The position numbers and the translations under genes were made by a program. A DNA stretch of 6,217 bases from CAZGYE01 sp964530165 (GTDB taxonomy: Bacteria > Planctomycetota > Planctomycetia > Planctomycetales > Planctomycetaceae), in the NCBI GenBank assembly GCA_964530165.1, contig CAZGYE010000321.1:1-6217 (forward strand), written 5' to 3'. This document shows, in pieces, positions 6,212 to 6,217 of this stretch (position 1 is its first letter; every line of letters starts with the position of its first letter). Under the pieces are notes generated by a model. It was given only the letters and a program-made list of their open reading frames with translations. It ran no database searches and was not told where the DNA came from.

Positions 6212-6217
6212 TGCGGC

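Noticed and set aside
1..6217. CRISPR array, tRNA, rRNA, insertion sequence or toxin-antitoxin pair
   Set aside because: No spaced identical repeats, no cloverleaf or rRNA motifs, no transposase, and no small gene pair could be found.

Overview
The window looks like chromosomal DNA from a GC-rich planctomycete, probably of the Pirellulales type. This placement is inferred from protein style: a secreted beta-helix carbohydrate enzyme, a long exported HEAT-repeat protein, and a LysA of the clostridial/planctomycete-like variety. It also rests on intergenic hairpin and heptad repeats that resemble those I recall from such genomes. There is no rRNA, tRNA, CRISPR array, insertion sequence or phage gene.

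Layout: (1) 1-51 holds a GC-rich repeat with two mutually exclusive hairpins, followed by a leader with a weak extended -10 promoter and a clear AAGGAG ribosome site. (2) 234-2315 (+) encodes a 693-residue exported right-handed beta-helix protein resembling glycoside hydrolase family 141. (3) 2332-3582 (-) converges on it with a 16-base gap and encodes a 416-residue PLP-dependent diaminopimelate decarboxylase, lysA. (4) 3583-3781 is a divergent intergenic region with a good minus-strand promoter, a 14-bp tandem repeat built from GCTGAnn heptads in the lysA leader, and a weak plus-strand promoter. (5) 3782-6037 (+) encodes a 751-residue exported HEAT-repeat protein with a degenerate receiver (CheY-like) domain embedded between HEAT blocks. 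(6) 6038-6217 holds a second hairpin repeat with three arms, a purine tract, and a promoter with a perfect TTGACA box that probably serves a gene beyond the window.

The three genes do not form an operon (orientations +, -, +), and nothing in the sequence ties them into one pathway. The beta-helix protein is probably a polysaccharide-degrading enzyme outside the cytoplasm. LysA makes lysine from meso-diaminopimelate in the cytoplasm. The HEAT protein looks like an extracytoplasmic scaffold of unknown role. The most unusual signal is the receiver-like domain of that protein: the phospho-acceptor Asp position is Glu522, while the conserved Tyr and Lys of the fold remain. No complete new system can be claimed from this window alone.
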